Notes under the pieces: generated by a model
The model's database searches: none
Seen by the model: the letters and a program-made list of their open reading frames with translations, nothing else
What the model was told of the DNA's origin: nothing
Made by a program: the position numbers and the translations under genes
Part shown: piece by piece, positions 20,409-31,383 of the stretch
Numbering within the stretch: the first letter of the stretch is position 1
Layout of the letters: the number at the start of each line of letters is the position of its first letter
NCBI RefSeq assembly: GCF_001724815.1
Contig: NZ_MEDO01000007.1
Coordinates: 1 to 64,000, forward strand
DNA: 64,000 nt
Source: Arenimonas sp. SCN 70-307
Lineage (GTDB): Bacteria; Pseudomonadota; Gammaproteobacteria; Xanthomonadales; Xanthomonadaceae
Direction: 5' to 3'

Positions 20409-23037
20409 CTCGGCTATCTCCATCCACGCCGGCCACGATGGCGGCGCGCAGTTCGTCCAACAGGGCCTGGTCGCCGACGGGCTGGTCGCGCTCGTCGGTA
20501 AGCAGGAAGAAATCCTCCACCTTCTCGCCGAAGGTGGCGATGCGCGCGTCGTGCACGCGCAGGTGGAAACGGCGCAGCACCTGGGCCACGCCGGCCAGCA
20601 GGCCGGGCTGGTCGGTGCACACCAGGCTCATGCGGGTGCGGCGGCCGTCGGCGGAGGCGTCGAAGTCCACCCGCGCCGGCACGCGGAAGTGGCGCAGCTG
20701 GCGCGGGGCCGCGCGGCGCGGCGGCTTCACCTTCGCCGGGTCGCGCAGGGCCTGGCGCAGGGCCGATTCCACCGCCGCCGGCTCGGGCGCGCTGCCCAAG
20801 GGCGCGATCAGCTGGAAGTTGTCGAGCGCGTAGCCGTCGCTGGAGTTGAGCACGCGCGCCTCGAGCACGTTCAGGCCGAGGCGGTCGAAGGTGGCCACCA
20901 GGGCCGCGAACAGGCCGTCGCGGTCGGGCGTGCGCACGAACACCTCCAGGCCGCCGTCGTTGAGGTGCGGGCGCACCAGCACCAGGGTGTCGGCGCCGGC
21001 CGAGGCGGCGATGCCGCGGGTCTGCCAGGCGATCTGCTCGGGCCGGTAGCGCAGGAAGCCCACGTCGGGGTACGCGGCCCAGATGCGCTCGACCTCGGCC
21101 TGGTCCAGGCCCTCGCCCAGCAGGCGCTCGAGCGCCGCGGCGCGGGTCTCGGCCATGATCTCGGTGGCGTGCACCGGGTTTTCCAGCCCGCGCCGCAGCG
21201 CGAAGCGCGTGGCCGAATACAGGTCGGCCAGCAGGCGGTCCTTCCAGGCGTTCCAGAGCTTGGGGCTGGTGCCGGCGATGTCGGCGCAGGTCAGCAGGTA
21301 GAGGTAATCGAGGTGCTCGCGGTCGGCCACCTTGTTGGCGAAGCGCGCCACCACCTCCGGGTCGGAGATGTCCTGGCGCTGGGCGGTGACCGACATCAGC
21401 AGGTGCTGCTCGACCAGCCAGGCCAGCAGGTCGGCGTCGGCCTGGGGCATGGCGTGCGCCTCGGCGAACTCGCGCGCGTCCACCGCGCCCAGCTCGCTGT
21501 GGTCGCCGCCGCGGCCCTTGGCGATGTCGTGGAACAGGCCGGCCAGCAGCAGCAGGTGCGGCTTGCGAAGCCGCGGCCACACTTCGTGGGCGATGCCGAA
21601 ACGCTCGTCGGCGCGGCGGGCGAAGCTGTCGATGTGCGAGAGCACGGTGAGCGTGTGCTGGTCCACGGTGTAGACGTGGAACAGGTCGTACTGCATGCGC
21701 CCGGAGACCTTGCCGAAGGCCGGCAGGTAGCGCGCCAGCACGCCCAGCCGGGCCATGCGGGTGAGCCCGGCCACCGCCATCGGCGACTGCAGCAGCGCCA
21801 TGAAGCGCTGGCGCAGCGGCTCGGGCTGCCCGGCATACGGGCGGATGGCGGACAGCGACTCGCCCAGCGCGCGCGCCGTTTCCGAGTGCAGTCCGCGCGC
21901 GCCCGGCTGCGCATCCCAGGCCTCGAACAGGGCCAGCACTTCGCCGAAGCCGCGGCCCAGGCGCGCCGGCTCGGCCATGGCCAGGTAGCCGTGGCGCAGC
22001 TCGAAGCCGTCGCCCAGGAGCTGCGGCGGTTCCTGGCCCGAGAGTTGCTCCTCGAAGCGCTGGAGCAGGCGGTCGTTGATGCGCATCACCGTGGCGGCGC
22101 TGCGGAAGAAGCCCTGCATCATCTGCTCGACGGCGAGGTTGTCGCGGCGCTCGTCCTTCAGGCCGAGCATCGTGGCCAGGTTCTTCTGGTAGTCGAAGCC
22201 CAGGCGCTCCTCGCGGCGCCTGGCCAGCAGGTGCAGGCCGAAGCGCAGCCGCGCCAGCACGCGCCATTCGCGCTCGAGGCTGGCGCACTCGTCCTCGCCC
22301 AGCAGGCCCAGCGGCACCAGCGCGCGCAGGCCGGGCACCCCGTACAGGCGCATGCCCATCCAGGTGACGGTCTGCAGGTCGCGCAGCCCGCCCGGGCCTT
22401 CCTTGATGCTCGGCTCGAGGTTGTGGGCGGTGTCGTGGAAACGGGCGTGGCGCGCGCGCTGCTCCTCGCGCTTGGCGGCGAAGTAATCCTTCGGCGGCCA
22501 CAGCACCTCGGGCGAGAGCGCCGAGGCCAGCGCGGGCAGGCAGGCCTCGTCGCCGGCCAGCAGGCGGCACTCCATCAGCGCGGTGAGCACGGTGATGTCC
22601 TCGCGCGCGGCCTCCACGCACTGTCCCCGCGAGCGCACGGCCTGGCTGGTGGCCAGGCCCGCGTCCCAGAGCAGCGAGAAGAAGCGGCCGATGTCGGCCT
22701 GGCGCGCCTGCTGCACGGCCGGTTCGGCCAGCACCAGCAGGTCGATGTCGGACTGGGGGTAGAGCTCGCCGCGGCCGTAGCCGCCGGTGGCCAGCAGGTC
22801 CAGGCCTTCGGCCCCGCCCAGGCAGCGCTCCCAGGCCGAGCGCACGATGTCGTCGGCCAGGGCGCAGCAGCGCGAGACCAGGCGGTCGGCCACTTCGCCG
22901 GCCTCGAAGCGCTGGTGCAGCAGGGCGCGGCCGGCCAGCAGCCCGGCCTTGGCGACCTCGCGCCAGGCGGCGGCGTCCGGCGCGGCGGCCAGGGCCGCCG
23001 GCAAGTCGGCGTCGGGGGCGTTCGGGGCGGCGCTCAC
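20383..23037 (-). CDS. glnD: Bifunctional uridylyltransferase/uridylyl-removing enzyme (PII sensor)
   Basis: An 884-residue GlnD. In order: nucleotidyltransferase domain with [17 protein letters not shown] near residue 85, a helical domain with [13 protein letters not shown], the HD hydrolase domain with [18 protein letters not shown] around residue 510, and two C-terminal ACT domains ([20 protein letters not shown] and [17 protein letters not shown]). It modifies PII protein in response to glutamine, controlling glutamine synthetase. Full length with all catalytic motifs. It follows map by 13 bases. Confidence 0.97.
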   Translation of the reverse strand: MSAAPNAPDADLPAALAAAPDAAAWREVAKAGLLAGRALLHQRFEAGEVADRLVSRCCALADDIVRSAWERCLGGAEGLDLLATGGYGRGELYPQSDIDLLVLAEPAVQQARQADIGRFFSLLWDAGLATSQAVRSRGQCVEAAREDITVLTALMECRLLAGDEACLPALASALSPEVLWPPKDYFAAKREEQRARHARFHDTAHNLEPSIKEGPGGLRDLQTVTWMGMRLYGVPGLRALVPLGLLGEDECASLEREWRVLARLRFGLHLLARRREERLGFDYQKNLATMLGLKDERRDNLAVEQMMQGFFRSAATVMRINDRLLQRFEEQLSGQEPPQLLGDGFELRHGYLAMAEPARLGRGFGEVLALFEAWDAQPGARGLHSETARALGESLSAIRPYAGQPEPLRQRFMALLQSPMAVAGLTRMARLGVLARYLPAFGKVSGRMQYDLFHVYTVDQHTLTVLSHIDSFARRADERFGIAHEVWPRLRKPHLLLLAGLFHDIAKGRGGDHSELGAVDAREFAEAHAMPQADADLLAWLVEQHLLMSVTAQRQDISDPEVVARFANKVADREHLDYLYLLTCADIAGTSPKLWNAWKDRLLADLYSATRFALRRGLENPVHATEIMAETRAAALERLLGEGLDQAEVERIWAAYPDVGFLRYRPEQIAWQTRGIAASAGADTLVLVRPHLNDGGLEVFVRTPDRDGLFAALVATFDRLGLNVLEARVLNSSDGYALDNFQLIAPLGSAPEPAAVESALRQALRDPAKVKPPRRAAPRQLRHFRVPARVDFDASADGRRTRMSLVCTDQPGLLAGVAQVLRRFHLRVHDARIATFGEKVEDFFLLTDERDQPVGDQALLDELRAAIVAGVDGDSRDGKKEAEH

Positions 23038-23050
23038 CGGCCGGCCCCGG

Positions 23051-23827
23051 TCACAGGTCGTTGTCGTCGCCGGGCAGGCGGGTGAGGATCTCGACGCCGT
23101 CGTCGGTCACCGCCACCGTGTGCTCCCACTGCGCCGACAGCGACTTGTCGCGGGTGACCACGGTCCAGCCATCGCCCAGCAGCTTGGTCTGGCGGCTGCC
23201 GGCGTTGATCATCGGCTCGATGGTGAAGGTCATGCCCTTCTTGAGCACCACGCCGGTGCCCGGCTGGCCGTAGTGCAGCACCTGCGGGTCCTCGTGGTAG
23301 ATCCTGCCGATGCCGTGGCCGCAGTATTCGCGCACCACCGAGAAGCGCTCGCCCTCGGCGTACTGCTGGATGGCGTGGCCGATGTCGCCCAGCGTGGCGC
23401 CCGGGCGCACGGCGCGGATGCCGCGGAACATGGCCTCGCGGGTCACGTCCACCAGGCGGCGGGCCAGCACGTTGGGCTCGCCCACCAGGTACATGCGGCT
23501 GGTGTCGCCGTGCCAGCCGTCCTTGATGACGGTGACGTCGATGTTGATGATGTCGCCGTCCTTGAGGATCTTCGACTCGCTCGGGATGCCGTGGCAGATG
23601 ACGTTGTTGACCGAGGTGCAGACCGTCGCCGGGAAGCCCTTGTAGCCGACGTTGGCCGGGATGGCGCCCTGCACGTTGACAATGTGGTCGTGGCAGATGC
23701 GGTCGAGCTCGGCGGTGCTGACGCCCGGCTTGACGTGCGGGGCGACCACCTGCAGCACTTCGGCGGCCAGGCGGCCGGCCACGCGCATGCGCTCGATGTC
23801 TTCGGGGCTCTTGAGGCTGATGTGCAT
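23051..23827 (-). CDS. map: Methionine aminopeptidase type I
   Basis: A 258-residue pita-bread metalloprotease that removes the initiator methionine from nascent proteins. The metal ligands can be seen in [21 protein letters not shown] (two Asp), [14 protein letters not shown] (His), [10 protein letters not shown] (Glu) and the late [11 protein letters not shown] (Glu). No N-terminal extension, as for type Ia. First gene of the minus-strand run; its promoter must share the 254 bp region with that of rpsB. Confidence 0.98.
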   Translation of the reverse strand: MHISLKSPEDIERMRVAGRLAAEVLQVVAPHVKPGVSTAELDRICHDHIVNVQGAIPANVGYKGFPATVCTSVNNVICHGIPSESKILKDGDIINIDVTVIKDGWHGDTSRMYLVGEPNVLARRLVDVTREAMFRGIRAVRPGATLGDIGHAIQQYAEGERFSVVREYCGHGIGRIYHEDPQVLHYGQPGTGVVLKKGMTFTIEPMINAGSRQTKLLGDGWTVVTRDKSLSAQWEHTVAVTDDGVEILTRLPGDDNDL

Positions 23828-23846
23828 GGCCCGGATTATCCAACAG

Positions 23847-23876
23847 TTGCGGCCACTTGGGCCAGCCGGCTATACT
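23847..23876 (+). promoter_or_regulatory. Sigma-70 promoter of rpsB-tsf
   Basis: TTGCGG at 23847-23852 and TATACT at 23871-23876, with an 18 bp spacer and a GC-rich discriminator (CCCGCGG), typical of growth-rate controlled ribosomal promoters. Predicted transcription start near 23883, leaving a leader of about 200 bases. Confidence 0.7.
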
Positions 23877-23882
23877 CCCGCG

Positions 23883-24081
23883 GCTCGGAAAACCGGCTTG
23901 CCGGCCCTCCGACCGCCCACGCCGGGCGTCACCGGCGAATTCACACGCCAGGCAACCCCCCGCCCCGGGGTGCCCCGGAACTTCGGTTCCAGGGTTCGAG
24001 GCGGCGGCCCGGCGGAGGCCCAACCCCGGAGCTTCGACGCCGCCAGAGCGCGGCCGGCTCCCGTTCGCACAAGGAATCACC
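23883..24081 (+). promoter_or_regulatory. Structured 5' leader of rpsB
   Basis: A leader of about 200 bases with several GC-rich stem-loops, including a GGAAC-TTCG-GTTCC hairpin (UUCG tetraloop) near 23979-23992. In enterobacteria the rpsB leader mediates feedback by ribosomal protein S2, and this one could do the same; the homology of the fold is not shown here. Ends with AAGGA ahead of the ATG. Confidence 0.4.
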
Positions 24082-24891
<810 letters not shown>

Positions 24892-24909
24892 TCTGAAGAA
24901 GGACATCCC

Positions 24910-25785
24910 ATGGAAATCACTGCTTCCCTGGTCAAGGAACTGCGCGAGCGCACCGGCGCCGGCATGATGGAGTGCAAGAAGGCCCTGGCCGAGACCGCCG
25001 GCGACATCGACGCCGCGGCCGAGTCGCTGCGCAAGTCGGGCCTGGCCAAGGCCGACAAGAAGGCCGGCCGCGTGGCCGCCGAAGGCCGCATCGTGGCCGC
25101 CCAGGCCGGCGGCAAGGCCGTGCTGGTCGAGGTCAACTCGGAAACCGACTTCGTGGCCAAGGACGACAACTTCGTCGCCTTCGCCGACGCCGTCGCCCAG
25201 GCCGCGCTCGCTTCGGGCGCCGCCGACGCCGAGGCCCTGAAGTCGGCCAAGGTCGCTTCGGGCGAGACCGTCGAGGAGACCCGCGCCGCCGTCGTCGCCA
25301 AGGTCGGCGAGAACGTGCAGGTCCGTCGCCTGGCCAAGGTCGACAGCGCCAACACCGTCGCCGCCTACATCCACGGCGGCCGCATCGGCGTGCTGGTCGA
25401 GCTCAAGGGCGGCGACGCCGAGCTCGCCCGCGGCATCGCCATGCACGTGGCCGCGATGAACCCGCCCTACAACAAGGCCGCCGACGTGCCGGCCGAGTTC
25501 GTGGCCAAGGAAAAGGAAATCGAGCTGGCCAAGATGTCCGACAAGGACAAGTCCAAGCCGGCCGAGATCCTCGAGAAGATCATGGCCGGCAAGGTGGCCA
25601 AGATCATCAACGAGGTCACCCTCTACGGCCAGCCGTACGTGCTCAACACCGACCAGACCGTCGAGCAGGCCGTGAAGGCCGCCGGCGCCGACGTGGTGCA
25701 GTTCCAGCGCCTGGCCGTCGGCGAGGGCATCGAGAAGGTGGTCGAGGACTACGCCGCCGAAGTGATGAAGGCGATGGCGGTCTGA
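24910..25785 (+). CDS. tsf: Elongation factor Ts
   Basis: A 291-residue EF-Ts, the nucleotide exchange factor of EF-Tu. The N-terminal UBA-like domain reads [22 protein letters not shown]. The [10 protein letters not shown] motif contacting EF-Tu follows at about residue 80, then [11 protein letters not shown] and the C-terminal LYGQPYVLN. Eighteen bases separate it from rpsB, with which it forms the usual operon, ended by the terminator at 25805. Confidence 0.98.
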   Translation: MEITASLVKELRERTGAGMMECKKALAETAGDIDAAAESLRKSGLAKADKKAGRVAAEGRIVAAQAGGKAVLVEVNSETDFVAKDDNFVAFADAVAQAALASGAADAEALKSAKVASGETVEETRAAVVAKVGENVQVRRLAKVDSANTVAAYIHGGRIGVLVELKGGDAELARGIAMHVAAMNPPYNKAADVPAEFVAKEKEIELAKMSDKDKSKPAEILEKIMAGKVAKIINEVTLYGQPYVLNTDQTVEQAVKAAGADVVQFQRLAVGEGIEKVVEDYAAEVMKAMAV

Positions 25786-25804
25786 CCGACCTCCTCCGCC
25801 CCGC

Positions 25805-25832
25805 AAAAAACCCGGCCCCGGCCGGGTTTTTT
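25805..25832 (+). terminator. Rho-independent terminator after tsf
   Basis: AAAAAACCCGGC / GCCGGGTTTTTT stem with a short CCCC-type loop, followed by the T-run. It lies 20 bases after the tsf stop and separates rpsB-tsf from pyrH. The A-run on the other side makes it potentially bidirectional. Confidence 0.92.
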
Positions 25833-25865
25833 GTTGCCCGGGAAACCAGAAACCTCCCGATCGGC

Positions 25866-25871
25866 TAGAAT
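25866..25871 (+). promoter_or_regulatory. Probable -10 element of the pyrH promoter
   Basis: TAGAAT 31 bases before the pyrH ATG. Because a strong terminator lies upstream, pyrH needs its own promoter; no good -35 box is visible at the right distance. Confidence 0.4.
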
Positions 25872-25901
25872 TCCGCCGTTTGCCCGCCACCGGAGAGCCC
25901 C

Positions 25902-26627
25902 ATGAGCAACCAGCCCCTGAAGTACCGCCGCATCCTGCTCAAGCTCTCCGGCGAAGCCCTGATGGGCAACGAGGACTACGGCATCGACCCGAAGGTGATC
26001 CGGGCCATGGCCGAGGACATCGTCGCGGCCCAGCAGGCCGGCGCCGAGATCGGCCTGGTGATCGGCGGCGGCAACATCTTCCGCGGCGCCGGCCTGGCCG
26101 AGGCCGGCATGGACCGCGTCACCGGCGACCACATGGGCATGCTGGCCACCGTCATCAACGCCCTGGCCATGGCCGACGCGCTCGAGAAGGCCGGCGGCTT
26201 CGCCCGCGTGATGAGCGCCATCAAGATCAACGAGGTCTGCGAGGACTACATCCGCCGCCGCGCCATCCGGCACATGGAGAAGGGCCGGATCACCCTGTTC
26301 GCCGCCGGCACCGGCAACCCCTTCTTCACCACCGACTCGGCCGCCGCCCTGCGCGCCAGCGAAATCGGCGCCGACCTGCTGCTCAAGGCCACCAAGGTCG
26401 ACGGCATCTACGATTCCGACCCGAAGAAGAACCCCGGCGCCAGGCGCTTCGAGCACCTGGGCTACGACGAGGTCATCGCCCGCAACCTGCAGGTGATGGA
26501 CACCGCCGCCTTCGCCCTGTGCCGCGACAACAAGGTGCCCCTGCGCATCTACGACATGATGCAGCCCGGCGCGCTGATGCGGATCCTGCGCGGCGAGCCG
26601 CTGGGCACCCTGGTCGACGCCGGCTGA
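25902..26627 (+). CDS. pyrH: Uridylate kinase
   Basis: A 241-residue hexameric UMP kinase of the amino-acid kinase fold, phosphorylating UMP to UDP. Motifs: [13 protein letters not shown] at the N-terminus, [14 protein letters not shown], a [18 protein letters not shown] helix, [22 protein letters not shown] and [19 protein letters not shown]. Full length. It stands between tsf and frr as in most proteobacteria. Confidence 0.98.
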   Translation: MSNQPLKYRRILLKLSGEALMGNEDYGIDPKVIRAMAEDIVAAQQAGAEIGLVIGGGNIFRGAGLAEAGMDRVTGDHMGMLATVINALAMADALEKAGGFARVMSAIKINEVCEDYIRRRAIRHMEKGRITLFAAGTGNPFFTTDSAAALRASEIGADLLLKATKVDGIYDSDPKKNPGARRFEHLGYDEVIARNLQVMDTAAFALCRDNKVPLRIYDMMQPGALMRILRGEPLGTLVDAG

Positions 26628-26648
26628 GCGCCGCCGCCCCCCAGCGCC

Positions 26649-26654
26649 TATAAT
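26649..26654 (+). promoter_or_regulatory. Possible -10 element upstream of frr
   Basis: A perfect TATAAT 42 bases before the frr ATG, in an otherwise GC-rich gap between pyrH and frr. No matching -35 box, so read-through from pyrH is also possible. Confidence 0.4.
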
Positions 26655-26696
26655 CCCGGGCTTGCCCCACCCACCGCACCCAACGCGGAGCCAGCG

Positions 26697-27254
26697 ATGC
26701 TCAACGACATCAAGAAAGACGCCCAGACCCGCATGAACAAGTCCGTCGAGGCCTTCCGCCACGACCTGACCAAGCTGCGCACGGGCCGCGCCACCACCGC
26801 CCTGGTCGACCACCTGAAGGTGAACTACTACGGCTCGGACATGCCGCTCACCCAGGTGGCCACCGTCTCGGTCGCCGATGCGCGCTCGCTCACCATCACG
26901 CCCTGGGAAAAGGGCATGGTGGCCGCCGTCGAGAAGGCCATCCTGGCCTCCGACCTGGGCCTGACCCCGAACACCGCCGGCACCGTCATCCGCATCAACC
27001 TGCCGCCGCTCACCGAGGAGCGCCGCAAGGAGCTCACCAAGCACGTGCACGCCGAAGGCGAGAACGCCAAGGTCGCCATCCGCAACGTGCGCCGCGACGC
27101 CATCCAGCAGGTCAAGGAACTCCTCAAGGAGAAGCAGGTGACCGAGGACGACGTGCGCCGCGCCGAGGACGAGATCCAGAAGCTCACCGACAAGGCCGTC
27201 AAGGACGTCGATGACGTGGCCAAGGCCAAGGAGCAGGAGCTGATGGCGGTCTGA
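26697..27254 (+). CDS. frr: Ribosome recycling factor
   Basis: A 185-residue RRF that splits post-termination ribosomes with EF-G. The family blocks are DAQTRMNKSVEAFRHDLTKLRTGRA, the central SLTITPWEKGMVAAVEKAI with DLGLTPNT, INLPPLTEERRKEL and the C-terminal long helices. Length matches other bacterial RRFs. Separated from uppS by 14 bases. Confidence 0.98.
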   Translation: MLNDIKKDAQTRMNKSVEAFRHDLTKLRTGRATTALVDHLKVNYYGSDMPLTQVATVSVADARSLTITPWEKGMVAAVEKAILASDLGLTPNTAGTVIRINLPPLTEERRKELTKHVHAEGENAKVAIRNVRRDAIQQVKELLKEKQVTEDDVRRAEDEIQKLTDKAVKDVDDVAKAKEQELMAV

Positions 27255-27268
27255 GGCCGGCCATCCGG

Positions 27269-28015
27269 ATGTCCGCCCCGCCCGCCCCTTCCCGCCTGCC
27301 GCGCCACGTGGCCGTCATCATGGACGGCAACGGCCGCTGGGCGCAGCGCCGCAACCGCCCCCGCACGCTCGGCCACCGCGCCGGCGCCAAGGCCGTGCAG
27401 GTCTGCGTGGAGTACTGCCTCGACCGCGGCATCGGCGCGCTGACGCTGTTCGCCTTTTCCAGCGAGAACTGGAACCGCCCCGAGGAGGAAGTCGGGGCGC
27501 TGATGAAGCTGTTCCTGCGCATGCTCGAGAACGAAGTCGGCGAGCTGCACCGCCGGGGCGTGCGCGTGGCCTTCATCGGCGAGCGCGCCGGCTTCCCGGC
27601 GCAGATCCGCGAACGCATGGCCGAGGCCGAGGCCGTGCGTCCGCTGGAGGAAAAACTGGTGCTGACCATCGCCGCCGGCTACGGTGGCCGCTGGGACATC
27701 ACCCAGGCGGCCCGCTCGCTGGCCGCCGACGTGGCCGCCGGCAAGCTCGACCCGGCCGCCATCGACGAAAAACTGCTCGACAGCCGCATCAGCCTGGCCG
27801 GCCTGCCGGTGCCCGACCTGTTCATCCGCACCGGAGGCGACTTGCGCATCAGCAACTTCCTGCTCTGGCAGCTGGCCTACACCGAGCTGTGGTTCACCGA
27901 GACGCTCTGGCCCGACCTCGACGCCAGCGTGCTCGACGCGGCCATGGCCGCCTTCGCCGACCGCGAGCGCCGCTTCGGCCTCACCAGCGCCCAGGTGGCC
28001 GGGGGCGCGACGTGA
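27269..28015 (+). CDS. uppS: Isoprenyl (undecaprenyl) diphosphate synthase
   Basis: A 248-residue cis-prenyltransferase that builds undecaprenyl diphosphate, the lipid carrier for peptidoglycan and O-antigen. Catalytic Asp19 lies in [24 protein letters not shown] and the C-terminal [26 protein letters not shown] complete the family signature. The stop overlaps the GTG start of cdsA. Confidence 0.98.
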   Translation: MSAPPAPSRLPRHVAVIMDGNGRWAQRRNRPRTLGHRAGAKAVQVCVEYCLDRGIGALTLFAFSSENWNRPEEEVGALMKLFLRMLENEVGELHRRGVRVAFIGERAGFPAQIRERMAEAEAVRPLEEKLVLTIAAGYGGRWDITQAARSLAADVAAGKLDPAAIDEKLLDSRISLAGLPVPDLFIRTGGDLRISNFLLWQLAYTELWFTETLWPDLDASVLDAAMAAFADRERRFGLTSAQVAGGAT

Positions 28016-28839
28016 GCCGCCGCCAGCGCATCACCACGGCCCTGTTCCTGGCGCCGCTGCCGGTGCTGGCGGTGCTGCTGCTGCCTACCCCCTGGCTGGC
28101 CGCCGTGGTAGCGCTGGTGATGCTGGGCGGGCTGTGGGAATGGACCCGCTTCGCCGGCATCGCCGAGCCGCTGCCGCGCGCCGCCTTCCTGGCCGCGAAC
28201 GCGCTGCTGATGGCCGCCCTGGTCTGGGCCGCCGGGCCGGGCTTGTTCACGCTCAAGATCGTTTCGCTGGTTGGTGCCGCCTGGTGGCTGGCCGTGCTGC
28301 TGTGGCTGCGCCGCGGCCGCTTCGCCGCCGACGACACCCCGCGCAACCGCGCCCTCAAGCTGCTCGCCGGCAGCCTGTGCGTGCTGCCGGCCTGGTGCGC
28401 GCTCGGCTGGCTGCACTCGGAAGACCCCTACGGCGCGCGCTGGACCCTGTTCGCGCTGCTGATCGTCTGGGTGGCCGACAGCGGCGCCTATTTCGCCGGC
28501 ACGAAGTGGGGCCGCAAAAAGCTCGCCCCGTCCATCAGCCCCGGCAAGAGCTGGGAAGGCGTGTACGGCGGCCTGGCCGCCACCGCCGTGCTGGCCGTCG
28601 TCGCCCTGCCCTTCCTGGGCATTGGCTGGGGGCAGTTGCCTGCGCTGGTGCTGGTCACCCTGGTGGTGGCGGGCGCCTCGGTGGTGGGCGACCTGTTCGA
28701 GAGCCTGATGAAGCGGCACTCGGGCGTGAAGGATTCCGGCGACCTGTTCCCGGGCCACGGCGGCATGATGGACCGGCTCGACAGCATCCTCGCGGCGCTG
28801 CCGGTGTTCGTGGTGGGCAAGGCATGGCTGGGCCTCTGA
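28012..28839 (+). CDS. cdsA: Phosphatidate cytidylyltransferase
   Basis: A 275-residue membrane enzyme making CDP-diacylglycerol for phospholipid synthesis. About eight hydrophobic helices are seen. The C-terminal signature is intact: [27 protein letters not shown], with the conserved KR, KD, GHGG and DRxD residues. The start is GTG 28012, overlapping the uppS stop as GTGA; a longer open frame upstream reads through uppS in another frame and is rejected. Confidence 0.97.
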   Translation: MSRRQRITTALFLAPLPVLAVLLLPTPWLAAVVALVMLGGLWEWTRFAGIAEPLPRAAFLAANALLMAALVWAAGPGLFTLKIVSLVGAAWWLAVLLWLRRGRFAADDTPRNRALKLLAGSLCVLPAWCALGWLHSEDPYGARWTLFALLIVWVADSGAYFAGTKWGRKKLAPSISPGKSWEGVYGGLAATAVLAVVALPFLGIGWGQLPALVLVTLVVAGASVVGDLFESLMKRHSGVKDSGDLFPGHGGMMDRLDSILAALPVFVVGKAWLGL

Positions 28840-30008
28840 AGACGATCGCGCTGCTGGGGGCCACCGGTTCGATCGGCGGCTCCACGCTCGACGTCGTCGC
28901 CCGCCACCCCGACCGCTTCCGCATCGGCGCGCTCAGCGCCAACGGCCGCGTGGACGAACTGCTGGCGCTGTGCGAGCGCTTCCGGCCGGACACCGCCGTG
29001 GTCGCCGACGAGGCCGCCTGGCCGGCCCTGCGCGACGGCCTGGCCGCGCGCCGCCTGCCCACCCGCGCCCTGGCCGGCGCCGCCGCGCTGGACGAGATCG
29101 CCGCCGACCCGGCCAACGACACCGTCGTGGCCGCCATTGTCGGCGCCGCCGGCATGGCCTCCACCCTGGCCGCGGCCCGCGCCGGCAAGCGCATCCTGCT
29201 GGCCAACAAGGAATCGGTGGTGCTGGCCGGCGACCTGCTGCTGCAGGCCGCGCGCGCGGGCGGCGCCACCCTGCTGCCGGTGGACAGCGAGCACAACGCC
29301 ATCTTCCAGTGCCTGCCGGCCGACGGCGGCCGCCAGGGCGTGCGCCGGCTGCTGCTCACCGCCTCCGGCGGCCCCTTCCGCGGCCGCCGCCGTGAACAGC
29401 TGGCCGAGGTCACGCCCGAGCAGGCCTGCGCCCATCCGAACTGGTCGATGGGCCGCAAGATCTCGGTCGACTCGGCCACGCTGATGAACAAGGGCCTGGA
29501 GGTCATCGAGGCCCGGCACCTGTTCGGCCTGCCGCCCGAACGCATCGAGGTGGTGGTGCACCCGCAGTCGGTCATCCACTCGCTGGTGGACTACATCGAC
29601 GGCTCGGTGCTGGCCCAGCTGGGCAACCCCGACATGCGCACCGCGCTGGCCTACGGCCTGGCCTGGCCCGAGCGCATCGACTCGGGCGTGGCCCCGCTCG
29701 ACCTGGCCGCCCTGGCCCGCTTCGATTTCGAACAGCCCGACCTGGACGCCTTCCCCTGCCTGGGCCTGGCCTGGCGGGCGATGGCCGCGGGCGGCAGCGC
29801 GCCGGCCGTGCTCAACGCCGCCAACGAAGTGGCGGTTTCAGCCTTCCTTCAGGGCCGGCTGGGCTTCCTAGGCATCCCGGCCCTCATCCAGGCCTGCCTC
29901 GACGCCCACCCGGGCGGCCCGGCCGACAGTCTGGGAGACTTGCTCGAGGTGGACGCCGCGACGCGGCGGGCGGCCGGGGCACTGCTGGCAGGGATGGATC
30001 GGCGATGA
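28824..30008 (+). CDS. dxr: 1-deoxy-D-xylulose 5-phosphate reductoisomerase
   Basis: A 394-residue enzyme of the MEP isoprenoid pathway, converting DXP to 2-C-methyl-D-erythritol 4-phosphate with NADPH. The nucleotide-binding start is [18 protein letters not shown]; active-site blocks are [44 protein letters not shown] and [17 protein letters not shown] 28824 overlaps cdsA by 16 bases. Its pathway partner ispA is about 17 kb downstream. Confidence 0.98.
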   Translation: MAGPLKTIALLGATGSIGGSTLDVVARHPDRFRIGALSANGRVDELLALCERFRPDTAVVADEAAWPALRDGLAARRLPTRALAGAAALDEIAADPANDTVVAAIVGAAGMASTLAAARAGKRILLANKESVVLAGDLLLQAARAGGATLLPVDSEHNAIFQCLPADGGRQGVRRLLLTASGGPFRGRRREQLAEVTPEQACAHPNWSMGRKISVDSATLMNKGLEVIEARHLFGLPPERIEVVVHPQSVIHSLVDYIDGSVLAQLGNPDMRTALAYGLAWPERIDSGVAPLDLAALARFDFEQPDLDAFPCLGLAWRAMAAGGSAPAVLNAANEVAVSAFLQGRLGFLGIPALIQACLDAHPGGPADSLGDLLEVDAATRRAAGALLAGMDRR

Positions 30009-31339
30009 ATGAGTTCTTTGGCTCGGTTTGGTGGCTCATCGTCAGCCTGGGCCTGCTGGTCACCTTCCACGAATTCGGCCACTACTGGGTGGCGCGCCGC
30101 TGTGGCGTGCGCGTGCTGCGCTTCTCGGTCGGCTTCGGCAAGCCGCTGTGGAAGCGCATCGGCAAGGACGGCACCGAGTACGTGGTGGCCTGGATCCCGC
30201 TGGGCGGCTACGTGAAGATGCTCGACGAGCGCGAGGTGGACGTCGCCCCGCACGAGCGCCACGAAAGCTTCAACGCCAAGACCGTCTGGCAGCGCATCGC
30301 CATCGTGGCCGCCGGGCCGCTGGCCAACCTCATCCTCTGCATCGGCCTGCTGTGGCTGATGTTCGTGGTCGGCAAGCCCGACTTCCAGCCGGTGCTGGGC
30401 ACGACCTCCGGCGTGGCCGCCGAGGCCGGCTTCGTGCCCGGCGACCGCCTAGTCGACGTGGACGGCCGCCCGGTGCGCACCTGGACCGAGGCCGGCATCG
30501 CCCTGACCAAGGCCGTCATCGACCGCGACCCCACCCCGGTTCGGGTGCTCCGCGCCGATGGCCAGGAGGTGGTCCGGGTGCTGCCGCTCGACCGCCCGGG
30601 CCTGGCCCTGGCCGAGGAGCAGCCCTTCGCCAGCGTCGGCCTGAGCCCGGCCTGGCCGGCGGTGGTGGGCCTGGTGGAGGCCGGTTCGGCCGCCGACGGC
30701 CGCCTGCGGGTGGGTGACCGCATCGTCTCCATCGCCGGCCGCCCGGTGCATGGCTTCGACCGGATCGGCCCGCTGCTGCAGGAGCTGGCCGCCCCCGGCC
30801 GCGAGCTGGCGGTGGAGGTCGAGCGCGACGGTCGCCGCCTGGCCGTGGCCATCGAGCCGCGCCAGGGCGAGCGCGACGGCCGCAGCGTCTGGCAGCTGGG
30901 CATCGCCTCGGCGCCGCTTCGGCAGGACGCCATGCTGCGCTACAACCCGCTGCAGGCCCTGCCCGCGGCCCTGGCCGAAACCCGCCAGATGACCGCCGAC
31001 GTGACCGGCATGCTCTGGCGCATGGTCACGGGCGAGGCTTCGCTGAAGAACATTTCCGGCCCGATCACCATCGCCCGGGTGGCCAACGGCAGCGCCGAAC
31101 TGGGCCCGGCCTGGTTCCTCAACTTCCTGGCCGTGCTCTCCCTGAGCCTGTTCATCATGAACCTGCTGCCCATCCCCGTCTTGGATGGTGGGCACCTGCT
31201 GTATTACCTTATCGAGCTGGTCAAAGGCAGCCCGGTCGGCGAACGTGGCCTCGTGGCGGGCCAATACATCGGGCTGGTGATGCTTGCCGGACTGATGGGA
31301 TTGGCCTTCTACAACGACATTCTCCGGCTAGGCTCCTGA
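30005..31339 (+). CDS. rseP: Site-2 zinc protease RseP
   Basis: A 444-residue inner-membrane metalloprotease that cleaves the anti-sigma-E factor RseA and signal-peptide remnants. The zinc motif H22-E-F-G-H26 lies in the first membrane helix. Two PDZ domains are seen at about 115-200 and 205-295, the second with [12 protein letters not shown]. The C-terminal [20 protein letters not shown] carries the Asp zinc ligand. Start ATG overlaps the dxr stop by four bases. Upstream of bamA as in E. coli, linking envelope stress signalling to outer-membrane assembly. Confidence 0.98.
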   Translation: MNEFFGSVWWLIVSLGLLVTFHEFGHYWVARRCGVRVLRFSVGFGKPLWKRIGKDGTEYVVAWIPLGGYVKMLDEREVDVAPHERHESFNAKTVWQRIAIVAAGPLANLILCIGLLWLMFVVGKPDFQPVLGTTSGVAAEAGFVPGDRLVDVDGRPVRTWTEAGIALTKAVIDRDPTPVRVLRADGQEVVRVLPLDRPGLALAEEQPFASVGLSPAWPAVVGLVEAGSAADGRLRVGDRIVSIAGRPVHGFDRIGPLLQELAAPGRELAVEVERDGRRLAVAIEPRQGERDGRSVWQLGIASAPLRQDAMLRYNPLQALPAALAETRQMTADVTGMLWRMVTGEASLKNISGPITIARVANGSAELGPAWFLNFLAVLSLSLFIMNLLPIPVLDGGHLLYYLIELVKGSPVGERGLVAGQYIGLVMLAGLMGLAFYNDILRLGS

Positions 31340-31383
31340 CCTTCCACCCATTGCGGGCGCTTCCGCCCGGTTTCCACGGATTG

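Noticed and set aside
20209..23085. 958-codon plus-strand open frame across glnD
   Set aside because: Antisense shadow; glnD on the minus strand has nucleotidyltransferase, HD and ACT motifs.
31354..31369. CGGGCG-CTTC-CGCCCG hairpin between rseP and bamA as a terminator
   Set aside because: The stem is short and lacks a T-run; the genes are expected to be co-transcribed.
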